Made by a program: the position numbers and the translations under genes. A stretch of DNA of 64,000 bases from Vibrio chagasii (GTDB lineage: Bacteria > Pseudomonadota > Gammaproteobacteria > Enterobacterales > Vibrionaceae). How positions within the stretch are numbered: position 1 is the stretch's first letter; each line of letters starts with the position of its first letter. The stretch is from the NCBI RefSeq assembly GCF_002954585.1, contig NZ_MSCI01000002.1:598089-662088 (forward strand), given 5' to 3'. The notes under the pieces were generated by a model that had not been told where the DNA came from, ran no database searches, and worked only from the letters and a program-made list of their open reading frames with translations. Shown here piece after piece: positions 1 to 8,423 of the stretch.

Positions 1-1191
1 GCGGTTAAGCGTGTTGGCGTGTTAGGCGGTGGTCTTATGGGCGCAGGTATTAGCCATGTAAGTGTAGCGAAAGCAAAAGTACCGGTTCGTGTTAAAGACG
101 TATCAAATGATGGTGTCTTAAACGCACTTAACTACAACTACAAGTTATTCGATAAGCAGCGTAAGCGTCGTATTCTGAGCCGTGCAGGCCTTGAAAGTAA
201 GATGCTTCAGCTTTCTGGTGGTATCGACTTTACGAGCTTTAACCACACAGATGTAGTGATCGAAGCGGTGTTTGAAGATCTTGACCTTAAGCAGTCAATG
301 GTTGCAGACATTGAACAAAATGCGAAGCCAGAGACTATCTTCGCGACGAATACTTCATCACTGCCAATCCATAAGATTGCAGAGAAGGCGCAGCGCCCTG
401 AAAACGTGGTAGGCCTTCACTACTTCAGTCCTGCAGAGAAAATGCCGCTAGTTGAGGTTATCCCTCATGAAACAACGTCAGAAGAGACTATCTCGACGGT
501 AGTAGCATTGGCGAAGAAGCAAGGCAAAACGCCGATTGTTGTTAAAGACACGGCAGGTTTCTATGTGAACCGTATTCTGGCTCCGTACATGAATGAAGCG
601 GCACATCTGCTACTAGCGAATGAGCCGATTGAAAAACTGGATAGTGCACTGCTAGATTTTGGCTTCCCGGTTGGCCCAATTACCTTGCTAGATGAGGTAG
701 GTGTGGATATCGGTGCTAAGATCATACCGATTCTAGTCAATGAGTTAGGCGACCGTTTCCAAGGCCCTGATGTGTTCGACATTCTTCTGAATGACAACCG
801 TAAAGGCCGTAAGAGCGGTAAAGGTTTCTACACTTACAAGGGTAAGAAGAAGGAAGTCGATAAGTCTGTTTACAAGCTCCTTAAGCTGCAACCTGAGCCG
901 AAACTAAGTGATAACGACATCGCAATGCGTTGTGTGTTGCCTATGCTGAATGAAGCGGTTCGTTGTCTAGATGAAGGCATTATCCGCAGCCCTCGTGATG
1001 GCGATATTGGTGCTATCTTCGGTATTGGTTTCCCTCCATTCCTGGGCGGTCCGTTCCGTTACATGGACCAAATTGGTATTAAGTCACTGGTTGAGATGAT
1101 GAACGACTTTGCTGTTAAGTATGGCGATCGCTTCGCACCATGTGATGGCCTACTGACACGAGCTGGTCTGGATGAATCTTTCTACAAGTAA
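1..1191 (+). CDS. fadJ: Fatty acid oxidation complex subunit alpha FadJ, C-terminal part
   Basis: The reading frame is open from base 1, so the 5' half (the enoyl-CoA hydratase domain) lies outside the window. The visible 397 residues begin at the Rossmann glycine-rich loop [13 protein letters not shown] of the 3-hydroxyacyl-CoA dehydrogenase domain. They include ATNTSSLPI and the [17 protein letters not shown] segment, followed by the C-terminal dehydrogenase repeat (GKGFYTY and a later [20 protein letters not shown]). FadJ with FadI degrades fatty acids by beta-oxidation in the cytoplasm. FadB is a close homologue; FadJ is preferred because in E. coli fadIJ lies in the same neighbourhood as sixA, smrB and prmB, which follow here. 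A terminator sits just downstream. Confidence 0.88.
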   Translation, partial: AVKRVGVLGGGLMGAGISHVSVAKAKVPVRVKDVSNDGVLNALNYNYKLFDKQRKRRILSRAGLESKMLQLSGGIDFTSFNHTDVVIEAVFEDLDLKQSMVADIEQNAKPETIFATNTSSLPIHKIAEKAQRPENVVGLHYFSPAEKMPLVEVIPHETTSEETISTVVALAKKQGKTPIVVKDTAGFYVNRILAPYMNEAAHLLLANEPIEKLDSALLDFGFPVGPITLLDEVGVDIGAKIIPILVNELGDRFQGPDVFDILLNDNRKGRKSGKGFYTYKGKKKEVDKSVYKLLKLQPEPKLSDNDIAMRCVLPMLNEAVRCLDEGIIRSPRDGDIGAIFGIGFPPFLGGPFRYMDQIGIKSLVEMMNDFAVKYGDRFAPCDGLLTRAGLDESFYK

Positions 1192-1213
1192 TTCTCTAGT
1201 CAGCTAAATATTG

Positions 1214-1246
1214 AGCCCGTATCAAGCAGTTGATGCGGGCTTTTTG
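1214..1246 (+). terminator. Rho-independent terminator of fadJ
   Basis: A 12-bp stem, with one G-T pair, closes a four-base loop at 1214-1241 and is followed by a T-rich run. It lies 22 bases after the fadJ stop. Confidence 0.85.
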
Positions 1247-1268
1247 TTTCTGGGCAGTTTGGAATATA

Positions 1269-1655
1269 TGAGATTCCTGACTCAGTCGTTCCTCCTTCTC
1301 GGGAATGACGGGGGGGAGGTGGGGTCTGTCTGTAAGAGCTGATCGGGATGGGAGATTCTCTACTCAGTCGTTCTTCCTTCTCGAGAGTGATAGGGGAGTG
1401 ATGCGCTCTGTCTGGAAGAGCTGATTGGTATGGGAGACTCCCGACTCAGTCGTTCCTCCCTCTCGGGAACGATGGGGGAGTGATGTGTTCTGTCTGGTAG
1501 TGTTGGTAGTGTTGGTAGGTATGGGAGATTCCCGAATCAGTCGTTCCTCCTTCTCGGGAATGAAGGGGAGGGATGTGTTTTGTCTGGTAGTGCTGGTTGG
1601 TGTGGGTGGTTCTCAATTCAGTGGTTCCTCTTTTTCGAGAATGACGATAGAGAGA
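1269..1655. repeat. Tandem array of five ~82-bp palindromic repeat units
   Basis: Five degenerate units carry a shared core (gattcccgactcagtcgttc, then cctccttctcgggaatga). The left arm starts at about 1273, 1355, 1437, 1528 and 1609, a period of 82, 82, 91 and 81 bases. The arms ATTCCCGA and TCGGGAAT form an inverted repeat about 18 bases apart. Where the left arm drifts from CCC to CTC (units 2 and 5), the right arm changes from GGG to GAG, so pairing is kept. The 91-base period comes from a duplicated gtgttggta at about 1500-1518. The remaining spacer also repeats (tgtctggtagtg, tgtctggaagagctg). Open frames across the array on either strand are by-products of the repeat. It fills most of the gap between fadJ and the M16 protease; 1656-1778 shows nothing else. 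Confidence 0.85.
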
Positions 1656-1778
1656 TAAAAAGTAAGCTATGGCGTTGATAAGACAGGTAGTCAAACGCAT
1701 CTCAATCAAAACTAACGTCATCTCCTAAAGCGACGGAGGAGCGTAATAGGAGATCTGATTTTGTGCTTCATCCAATAA

Positions 1779-1812
1779 AAAAGGTTGATGCTTTCACATC
1801 AACCTTTTGAAT
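1779..1812. terminator. Terminator of the M16 protease gene
   Basis: A 12-bp perfect stem (aaaaggttgatg / catcaacctttt) with a six-base loop lies 19 bases beyond the minus-strand stop codon. On that strand it is followed by a T run. The flanking A and T runs allow it to act in both directions. Confidence 0.85.
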
Positions 1813-1826
1813 TGTTAGCCTATTAA

Positions 1827-4604
1827 TTAGCCAAGCTCAGTATCTTTCGGGCGCAATTGAAACTCATCAATAGAGCCTATTTCCACACCAGCGGATAGTT
1901 TATCTTCCTCGCTGTGAGCGTTACCATGTGCGTGCATAATCAGTCGATTAGCAGTACGTGGCTTAAGCTGACTAACCACAAAACGCATCATATCTGAGCG
2001 AGTGAGCCCTTTGAGCTCTTCTAGTACTCGTTCTCTCTGATTGAACTCCAAGTCCTTATTACCTATCGCAACCCATAAGCGCTGAGCACGTCCTCGCAAT
2101 GTCGTATCTGGTGTTGATATTTGATTCCAAAGGCCTCGTTTACTGCTGTGCCATTGGTAGTCGTTCAGCTCCAGCAACACCATGTAAAAGGCGTTGAGAA
2201 ACTCATCGATTGAGACTAGTAAATCAGCAGGAGCAGCATTCGGCGATTGTACATAAAGCACTATGCCGGGATGTCGATTGAGCGGCATATTGCCGGTACC
2301 AACCATGTAGCCCAGTTGCTGCTTGGTGCGTATTTCATGGAAGAATGTCGCAGACATCAAATGGTTGGCTAACGAATACAGCGCAATATTCTTTGGCGAA
2401 ATATCAGGGCATTGATAATAAACCACGATCGCTGAATCATCTTGATTGCAGACTACTTCACGCTGGAAGCTACCGTTTTCACCCAGCATGATCAGTGGAC
2501 GTAGCGATTCTTCATAAGCTTGATCTTGAACTCGCAGTGCATCCTTGAGGGTTTCAGCCATCTTGTGTGCGTCTGCTTGTCGCCAATCACCATACACAAA
2601 CATCTCAACATGAAGCTCAGCCAAAATTGATTGAACAAATGACGAGAGTTCATCGACTTCAATCGTCTCGAGTGCTTCAATGAGTACCGCATAAGGTGGG
2701 TTGTTGGGCTGTAAAATCCCCGTCATTGCGTTAAACAGTTGCGAAATGGGGCGGTCTTGCGACGCATTATTCCAGTTTCTAAGCAGTTGATGCTTAATGG
2801 TGTCGAAGCGTGTTGGACTAAAGTCGCGTGCCTGAAAGCGCTCTAGGATCATATTGAGCAATTGTGGCTGCTTTTCGCTGAATCCAGAGAGTGTCAGTGT
2901 GACGCCACCTTGATGGGTATACATGTTGTAACCCATGCCTGCTATTTCGGCTTGATAGGTCTCTTTTTCCAGCGAATCTAAGAACATCTCGACACATAAG
3001 CGTGTTTTTACGATATTTCTTGGGCTGGCTACCGAGTGTGGACTATCAATGGCGATATACACCACACCCTTTGGAACTCTGAACTGGTGATCCTGTAGGT
3101 GCCATAGCTTAAAACCATCGAGCTCTTGTAATAGCTGCGGGTGCTCAGCGTCACCTTCAAGTTCTGCTGGGTCTAAGTCATAGCAAATAAAAGAGTTTTT
3201 ACCGGGTAGCTCGAACTGCCAACTGGGGTTAATGCAGGTAAAGCATTGAATTTGCTCAGCCGCAAAAGGAGTCACCGAGTAGGGCGTAAAGTACCATTTT
3301 GCTTCTCTGTCATATTCAAAACCTTTGGCAATAATGGTCGCACGCATATTGTCGACGGTTAAGTAAGCAAGCAGTGAACGTTGTAGATCTTCGTCGAAAT
3401 GCGACATTTTATAGTCGCCATACACCACATCTTGCTCTTGATAGTGCTGCATGTTGATAACTAAATGGCTGACGACATCGAGCGGTCTTGCTGGCTCTTG
3501 AAAACGGAAAGCGGATTCTAAAACGGCACGTTTTTCAAGGTAACGCCATTCTTCAATCCCTTGTTGTTCAATCAACTTGATATATTGGAACGCCGCTTGG
3601 ATGATGTGGTCTGTTTTGGTTAAGCCTTCGATAGTTAGTGAGCAACTCACCGTGAAATCACGATAGTTACTGCCGCTAGCGCCACCGCCGGCAGAGAGGG
3701 ATGTGATCCAGCCTTTCTCTTTGAGCTGCATCATCAAACTGCCTTCACCTTCGTAACCTAATAGGTGTGCGAAGAATGACAGCGGTTTGACACCGTAGTG
3801 TTCATCCATGCTCGGCATAGGGAAGGTTAAGGTAAGTTTGCGGACATCCTTAATCGGTTCTACATGTACCTGAACTCCAGTACTCAATTCGCCAACAATT
3901 GGCACCTCAACCTTTTTGCCTTGAAGGTTGTGATTGGGGATGGAGCTAAAGCGCTCCTCAACCCAGCTTTGCATATCATCTAATGGTTGATTGCCAGACA
4001 GCGTCAGGGTCATTAGGTCTGCAGAGTACTGCTGCTGGTGGAATGTGAGAATCTCTTCGCGAATGGTGACGCCATGTCTGTCACCTAACGTATCGATATT
4101 ACCGACAGAAAACTTCGAGAATGGGTGGTTGTGATTAACCAGTTCTTTGGTAACTTGGTAAAGGCGTCGCGCATCGTCGTTGAGTTTCATCTTGTATTCA
4201 GAATCAACGGCTTGGCGTTCTTTATCTAGTGCTTCTTCGTTAAATAGAGGGGCTGTAAAGAATTGGCTAAAGCGATCGAGAGCGGCCTCAAAAGCATTCA
4301 ATTCAACGTCAAAGAAGAAGCAGGTGTGCTCTGTTCCGGTCCAGGCATTATTGCTGCCACCATGCTGGCTGATAAAACTTTGGAACTCTCCGACCTTTGG
4401 ATACTTTTCAGTTCCTAGAAATAGCATATGCTCTAGGTAATGCGCTAAACCTTCTCGGTCAGCAGGATCATCAAAGTGCCCGACATTAACGGCGAGTGCA
4501 GCTGCAGCTTTTTGAGCGCTATGGTCTTGAACCAAAAGTACTCGCAATCCGTTATGTAAGGTGAGGTAACGGTATTGATGTTCATCATTGGGGCTTAAAT
4601 GCAC
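1827..4604 (-). CDS. M16 family zinc metalloprotease (insulinase / pitrilysin type)
   Basis: A 925-residue protein with the inverted zinc motif HxxEH at residues 55-59 (HYLEH) and a downstream ERQAVDSEY helix that supplies the third zinc ligand in this family. The length fits the four-domain clamshell of pitrilysin and insulin-degrading enzyme, which cut peptides small enough to fit inside. E. coli PtrA is periplasmic, but no signal peptide is visible here, so a cytoplasmic location is inferred. The start is GTG at 4602-4604 with a GGAG upstream; the overlapping ATG a few bases earlier is in another frame. The gene stands alone between the repeat array and the divergent sixA. Confidence 0.88.
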   Translation of the reverse strand: MHLSPNDEHQYRYLTLHNGLRVLLVQDHSAQKAAAALAVNVGHFDDPADREGLAHYLEHMLFLGTEKYPKVGEFQSFISQHGGSNNAWTGTEHTCFFFDVELNAFEAALDRFSQFFTAPLFNEEALDKERQAVDSEYKMKLNDDARRLYQVTKELVNHNHPFSKFSVGNIDTLGDRHGVTIREEILTFHQQQYSADLMTLTLSGNQPLDDMQSWVEERFSSIPNHNLQGKKVEVPIVGELSTGVQVHVEPIKDVRKLTLTFPMPSMDEHYGVKPLSFFAHLLGYEGEGSLMMQLKEKGWITSLSAGGGASGSNYRDFTVSCSLTIEGLTKTDHIIQAAFQYIKLIEQQGIEEWRYLEKRAVLESAFRFQEPARPLDVVSHLVINMQHYQEQDVVYGDYKMSHFDEDLQRSLLAYLTVDNMRATIIAKGFEYDREAKWYFTPYSVTPFAAEQIQCFTCINPSWQFELPGKNSFICYDLDPAELEGDAEHPQLLQELDGFKLWHLQDHQFRVPKGVVYIAIDSPHSVASPRNIVKTRLCVEMFLDSLEKETYQAEIAGMGYNMYTHQGGVTLTLSGFSEKQPQLLNMILERFQARDFSPTRFDTIKHQLLRNWNNASQDRPISQLFNAMTGILQPNNPPYAVLIEALETIEVDELSSFVQSILAELHVEMFVYGDWRQADAHKMAETLKDALRVQDQAYEESLRPLIMLGENGSFQREVVCNQDDSAIVVYYQCPDISPKNIALYSLANHLMSATFFHEIRTKQQLGYMVGTGNMPLNRHPGIVLYVQSPNAAPADLLVSIDEFLNAFYMVLLELNDYQWHSSKRGLWNQISTPDTTLRGRAQRLWVAIGNKDLEFNQRERVLEELKGLTRSDMMRFVVSQLKPRTANRLIMHAHGNAHSEEDKLSAGVEIGSIDEFQLRPKDTELG

Positions 4605-4909
4605 TGGAGCATCTCCGAAGAAGGTGGTTTTTAAATTATGTACCCGATGGTTCGGCGTGCAAACCTTGTGATCATATTTTGGGATATGAAGTGCTTTTTT
4701 GGCGACTTCTGAATCATTTTGTCGATTTTTATCAGTGATTTATTTTCTTTTAACAAGATTGTTAAGAAAGTCGAACTCTTTAGCAAGTGACTTGATATAA
4801 TTATTTATATAGACTGCGGCTTCCTCTGGATTGAGGGCCAAACGCTAAGTAGCGTATCGCTGATATGGGATATATCGACTTTCGAAATGTTACGTAGACA
4901 GGACTGAAC
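4605..4909. promoter_or_regulatory. Divergent promoter region of the M16 protease and sixA
   Basis: This 305-base gap holds an extended -10 element (TGATATAAT, 4793-4801) pointing to sixA, with no clear -35. The predicted sixA leader is about 100 bases and carries a small hairpin (acgct-aagt-agcgt near 4842-4856). No ORF with a ribosome-binding site was seen. The protease promoter was not identified. Confidence 0.4.
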
Positions 4910-5374
4910 ATGAAAATATTCATAATGCGCCACGGTGAAGCAGAACATTTTGCTAACTCGGACGCAGAACGAGCGTTAACTAAGCGCGGTAAAATGGCGT
5001 CTCTTGCGGTGGCTCAAGTTGCAAACGAGCAGGGCATCAGCCAGTTTGATAAAGTACTAGTGAGCCCATACTTGAGGGCACAAGAAACGTGGTTAGAGAT
5101 CTCTCAGGCGTTTTCTGGAAAGAAAGTGGAAACCTGTGATGACATCACGCCTTATGGAATGTCTGATGATGTGTTTGATTTGACCGTGGCAATGGCTGAA
5201 GTAGAAAAACTAGAGACCATTTTATTTGTTTCTCATTTACCTCTAGTGGGCTACTTAACTGCTGAATTCGCAACCGGTATGGCGCCACCGATGTTCCCAA
5301 CATCAGGTTTAGCCTGTATTGAATTCGACCTTGAGACACAAAAAGGCGAGCTGCTGTGGAACATCAACCCATAA
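4910..5374 (+). CDS. sixA: Phosphohistidine phosphatase SixA
   Basis: A 154-residue histidine phosphatase of the RHG branch. The N-terminus MKIFIMRHGEAE places the catalytic histidine at residue 8, and VSHLPLVGYL near residue 107 carries the second catalytic histidine. E. coli SixA (about 160 residues) removes phosphate from phosphohistidine proteins, namely the ArcB HPt domain and NPr of the nitrogen PTS. The family match is strong; the partner here is inferred from E. coli. The gene keeps the fadJ-sixA-smrB-prmB neighbourhood, interrupted on its left by the M16 protease. A bidirectional terminator separates it from convergent smrB. Confidence 0.92.
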   Translation: MKIFIMRHGEAEHFANSDAERALTKRGKMASLAVAQVANEQGISQFDKVLVSPYLRAQETWLEISQAFSGKKVETCDDITPYGMSDDVFDLTVAMAEVEKLETILFVSHLPLVGYLTAEFATGMAPPMFPTSGLACIEFDLETQKGELLWNINP

Positions 5375-5414
5375 CTTAGGGTTTGATAGAACATAGAGCG
5401 ACAGCCAGAATAGA

Positions 5415-5450
5415 AAAGGGCACCTCAGTAATTGAGGTGCCCTTTGTTAT
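5415..5450. terminator. Bidirectional terminator between sixA and smrB
   Basis: A 13-bp perfect stem (aaagggcacctca / tgaggtgcccttt) closes a gtaat loop, with a T-rich run on the plus side. It lies between two convergent genes. Confidence 0.88.
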
Positions 5451-5476
5451 TTGGTGTGAAGTGATCACGACTCGTT

Positions 5477-6007
5477 CTATTTCTCTGGAATAGAGAGCAA
5501 CACCAACAGTGCACCATTGCCGCCAAACTCAAGAGGCGCTTGGTGAAAAGCCATTACATCTGGATGTTGAGCCAACCACAAAGGCACTTTCTCTTTTAAG
5601 ATGTGCTTACCGATGCCGTGCTGAACACAGGCACACGCGACACCTTCTTTGACACAATGTGCGATCATGGCGCCCAGCTCGCGTTTGGCTTCTTGTTGAG
5701 TCATGCCATGCATGTCTAGATAGACGTCTGGTACATAGACACCACGACGAAGTCGTTTCACTTCATACTTGGAGACATCGTCACGCGCATAGCGTGTTGG
5801 ACCCTCTTCGCTAAGGTGCGGAATGAACTCATCTGAGAAATAAAACTCGCTGTCACTGGCTTGTCTTGCCGTTCGAGTAATTTCTTTTTGTTTGGCATTT
5901 CTTTTTGGCTGCTGGATTATGGTATCCTGTTGCAACTTTTTAACGCCCTTTACTGCATCGCTGAACAGGGCGAAATCGTCATCGAAATCGGTGTCTTTTT
6001 TGCTCAT
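5477..6007 (-). CDS. smrB: Ribosome rescue endonuclease SmrB
   Basis: A 176-residue Smr-domain protein. The C-terminal half has the Smr signature DMHGMTQQEAKREL and the core CVQHGIGKHILKEKV. E. coli SmrB (about 183 residues) is recruited to collided ribosomes and cuts the mRNA between them. The frame stays open upstream to 6067, but the start at 6007 (MSKKDTDFDDDFAL) gives the usual family length and avoids a run of atypical residues. The Shine-Dalgarno site is weak. The acidic N-terminus (DTDFDDDF) is typical of the family. The gene is divergent from prmB with a 62-base gap. Confidence 0.9.
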   Translation of the reverse strand: MSKKDTDFDDDFALFSDAVKGVKKLQQDTIIQQPKRNAKQKEITRTARQASDSEFYFSDEFIPHLSEEGPTRYARDDVSKYEVKRLRRGVYVPDVYLDMHGMTQQEAKRELGAMIAHCVKEGVACACVQHGIGKHILKEKVPLWLAQHPDVMAFHQAPLEFGGNGALLVLLSIPEK

Positions 6008-6069
6008 CAGGTTATGAATTCTAATTTGAAACGTAATTAGCAGTATTGTAGCGCTTTTCGGAGACAATT

Positions 6070-7002
6070 TTGGATAAGATTTTTGTAGAAGAAGCGGTAT
6101 CAGAACTACACACGCTTCAAGATGTGATTCGTTGGACTGTTAGCCGCTTCAATGCAGCGGGCCTATTTTATGGTCACGGCACTGATAATGCGTGGGATGA
6201 GGCGGTACAACTTATTTTACCAACTCTTTATCTGCCGATTGATGTTCCTTCACATGTATTGAACTCTCGCCTAACGAGCAGCGAGCGTCTACGCATTGTT
6301 GAGCGTGTAATCAAGCGTATCAATGATCGCACACCAACGGCTTACCTAACGAACAAAGCTTGGTTCTGTGGCCTTGAGTTCTTCGTTGATGAGCGTGTCC
6401 TTGTACCTCGTTCTCCAATTGGTGAGCTTATCGAAGCTCAATTCCAACCTTGGTTAACTGAAGAGCCGACTCGCATCATGGATCTTTGTACGGGCAGTGG
6501 CTGTATTGCTATCGCTTGCGCACACGCATTCCCGGAAGCAGAAGTTGACGCAATTGATATTTCTACCGATGCATTGCAAGTTGCAGAGCAGAACGTTCAA
6601 GATCACGGCATGGAGCAGCAAGTGTTCCCGATCCGTTCAGATCTTTTCCGTGATCTGCCAAAAGAGAAATACAACCTGATCGTGTCTAACCCGCCATACG
6701 TGGACGAAGAAGACATGAACAGCCTGCCTGATGAGTTTACTCATGAGCCAGAACTTGGCCTAGCTGCTGGTTCTGACGGGCTTAAACTGGTTCGCCGTAT
6801 CTTAGCTAACGCGCCAGACTACCTGACTGATGACGGTATTCTTATCTGTGAAGTAGGTAACTCAATGGTTCACATGATGGATCAGTACCCAGAGATTCCA
6901 TTCACTTGGATTGAGTTCTCTAATGGTGGTCACGGTGTATTCATGATGACTCGCGAGCAGCTAGTTGCTTGTGATGATGAGTTCTCTATCTACAAAGACT
7001 AA
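6070..7002 (+). CDS. prmB: Ribosomal protein uL3 N5-glutamine methyltransferase PrmB
   Basis: A 310-residue SAM-dependent methyltransferase. The SAM loop is [13 protein letters not shown], and the catalytic NPPY appears in [12 protein letters not shown], which binds the glutamine side chain. PrmB modifies a glutamine of ribosomal protein L3; the paralogue PrmC acts on release factors. The N-terminal helical region ([19 protein letters not shown]) is characteristic of PrmB. The start is a TTG at 6070 with GGAG six bases upstream, and no ATG gives a better fit. In E. coli aroC follows prmB, but here a terminator and a LysE-type gene follow. Confidence 0.93.
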   Translation: MDKIFVEEAVSELHTLQDVIRWTVSRFNAAGLFYGHGTDNAWDEAVQLILPTLYLPIDVPSHVLNSRLTSSERLRIVERVIKRINDRTPTAYLTNKAWFCGLEFFVDERVLVPRSPIGELIEAQFQPWLTEEPTRIMDLCTGSGCIAIACAHAFPEAEVDAIDISTDALQVAEQNVQDHGMEQQVFPIRSDLFRDLPKEKYNLIVSNPPYVDEEDMNSLPDEFTHEPELGLAAGSDGLKLVRRILANAPDYLTDDGILICEVGNSMVHMMDQYPEIPFTWIEFSNGGHGVFMMTREQLVACDDEFSIYKD

Positions 7003-7021
7003 TTAGCACAATGACCGAATC

Positions 7022-7053
7022 AAAAGCCGCACTGAATAGTGCGGCTTTTTTGT
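7022..7053 (+). terminator. Terminator of prmB
   Basis: A 12-bp perfect stem (aaaagccgcact / agtgcggctttt) closes a gaat loop and is followed by a T run. Confidence 0.9.
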
Positions 7054-7268
7054 TTTTGGCGAGTCATACCTGGTTTGCTTCTATCTTTGAATAAAGGTTT
7101 TACTATTTTTTCTTGGGGTAGAATATTACGCTGCTCGTATAGCCACTTTATAATGTGAAGTGCCGTTCAGTGCGAACGAAAGCCGTGGGGTGAAGTTGAT
7201 CAAGTTGCACATCTAATTCATATTGGAGCTTAAAACTATATATTCTAGTGAGTTAAGGAGAATTCACG

Positions 7269-7910
7269 ATGAGCTTTGATACATGGATTTACTATCTGCT
7301 AGCCGTGCTGATCTTGACGGCATCCCCAGGCCCAAGTTCTTTATTGTGCATGACCAAAGGTGTGCAATCGGGCTTCAAATTGTCGATATTTACAGCCATG
7401 GGTAGCCTAACGGCGATTACCGGAATCCTCACGCTATCGTTTACGGGACTCGGTGTAATTATTGCCTCTTCGGAAGTGGTATTTAACGTCATTAAATGGA
7501 CGGGTGCTGCTTATCTTATTTTCCTTGGATGGAAGTCTCTACGCTCGAGCCAGCAAGATTATGACCAGCTACCGGGTCAGGAATCAGATTCTAAAGCTGT
7601 TAGAGAGAGCATCCTTTCTCACTATGTAAGTGGCTTTATTGTCGGCGCCAGTAATCCTAAAGCGATTCTGTTTTTTACCGCACTTTTCCCACAGTTTATT
7701 GACCCATCACTCGCGTTATTACCACAGTTTGCTGTCTTTGCCTCAACCTTTGCTGTGATGGAGCTGTCTTGGTTATTGGTCTACGCGTATTTAGGTGCTA
7801 AGTCGTCGAACTGGTTGTTTGCGAAAGGTCGTGCCAAGGTTTTCAATCGTGTGACAGGGGGCGTTTTTATTGGAGCTGGAGCGCTGCTTTCAACGACAAG
7901 TCGAGCTTAA
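7269..7910 (+). CDS. LysE/RhtB family amino acid exporter
   Basis: A 213-residue inner-membrane protein with about six hydrophobic segments. It has the family signature near the N-terminus (TASPGPSSLLCMTKGVQSG) and a second conserved patch, GASNPKAILFFTALFPQF. RhtB/LysE proteins export amino acids such as homoserine, threonine, lysine or leucine; the substrate cannot be read from sequence. The start ATG at 7269 follows a strong AAGGAG. The gene occupies the place where aroC follows prmB in E. coli, so it may be a later insertion into the neighbourhood. No terminator was seen after it. Confidence 0.88.
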   Translation: MSFDTWIYYLLAVLILTASPGPSSLLCMTKGVQSGFKLSIFTAMGSLTAITGILTLSFTGLGVIIASSEVVFNVIKWTGAAYLIFLGWKSLRSSQQDYDQLPGQESDSKAVRESILSHYVSGFIVGASNPKAILFFTALFPQFIDPSLALLPQFAVFASTFAVMELSWLLVYAYLGAKSSNWLFAKGRAKVFNRVTGGVFIGAGALLSTTSRA

Positions 7911-7951
7911 CTCTATGTTTTATCAAAGGGGTGAATAGTTACAGAAACTTC

Positions 7952-7980
7952 TTGATGCTGTCATAAAAGGTTAACATTAA
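7952..7980 (+). promoter_or_regulatory. Possible sigma-70 promoter of the 33-residue ORF
   Basis: TTGATG (7952-7957) and CATTAA (7975-7980) are 17 bases apart, about 70 bases upstream of the small ORF. The -10 match is moderate. Confidence 0.3.
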
Positions 7981-8049
7981 TATGCTTGCTGCTTTTAACA
8001 AAAAGCCGATATATTGTAGTTACACCATCACGTTCTCAAGGAGAGGCAT

Positions 8050-8151
8050 ATGCAGCATCAAGAAATGATTCAACACAGCAACTTTGGCGTTATCAGCCGC
8101 ACTTGGATTTTCTCTACCCTTTCTCTAGTGGGTATTCTTGCTCTAATGTAG
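8050..8151 (+). CDS. Small single-pass membrane protein (33 residues), unrecognised
   Basis: The ATG at 8050 is preceded by a strong AAGGAGAGG (8038-8046), with six bases between AAGGAG and the start. The 33-residue product has a polar start (MQHQEMIQHSNFG), then VISRTWIF, then a hydrophobic stretch ending in SLVGILALM just before TAG. This would fit one membrane-spanning segment with a short cytoplasmic head. I do not recognise the family. Support comes from the ribosome-binding site and the hydrophobic pattern. A longer frame at 7986-8189 overlaps it but has no such site and an unremarkable composition. The remaining gap up to selO (8152-8423) shows nothing else. Confidence 0.5.
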   Translation: MQHQEMIQHSNFGVISRTWIFSTLSLVGILALM

Positions 8152-8423
8152 TCAGCTTAATGGCTCTATATTTCCAGTTTTTATTATGAACATACTTGTA
8201 AAAAAGTTTTCAAAGTTAGAACTCTGTCTTCAATAAATGTGGCTTTTCTCAACAGCTTAGCCACTTAACTTCTTCTAAATCGCTTCTTTCCTTTAGCAAA
8301 GCCTTACTCTTTATCGATTAAGCAAGCAACCTTCTCCGAAATTATCTATCCTTATAACCTGATCTGAAGTTGTTACTAAACTGTGATAATCTTAATTTAT
8401 CTTTTATCTACAGTGTATCTCTC

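Noticed and set aside
1269..1655. Repeat array considered as CRISPR
   Set aside because: The period is about 82 bases with repeated spacers and palindromic arms, and no cas genes are near.
1425..1721. Open reading frames on both strands in the repeat array
   Set aside because: They consist of translated copies of the 82-bp repeat, have no ribosome-binding site, and overlap each other on opposite strands.
7986..8189. A 67-residue frame in the gap before selO
   Set aside because: It has no ribosome-binding site and overlaps the better supported 33-residue ORF in another frame.
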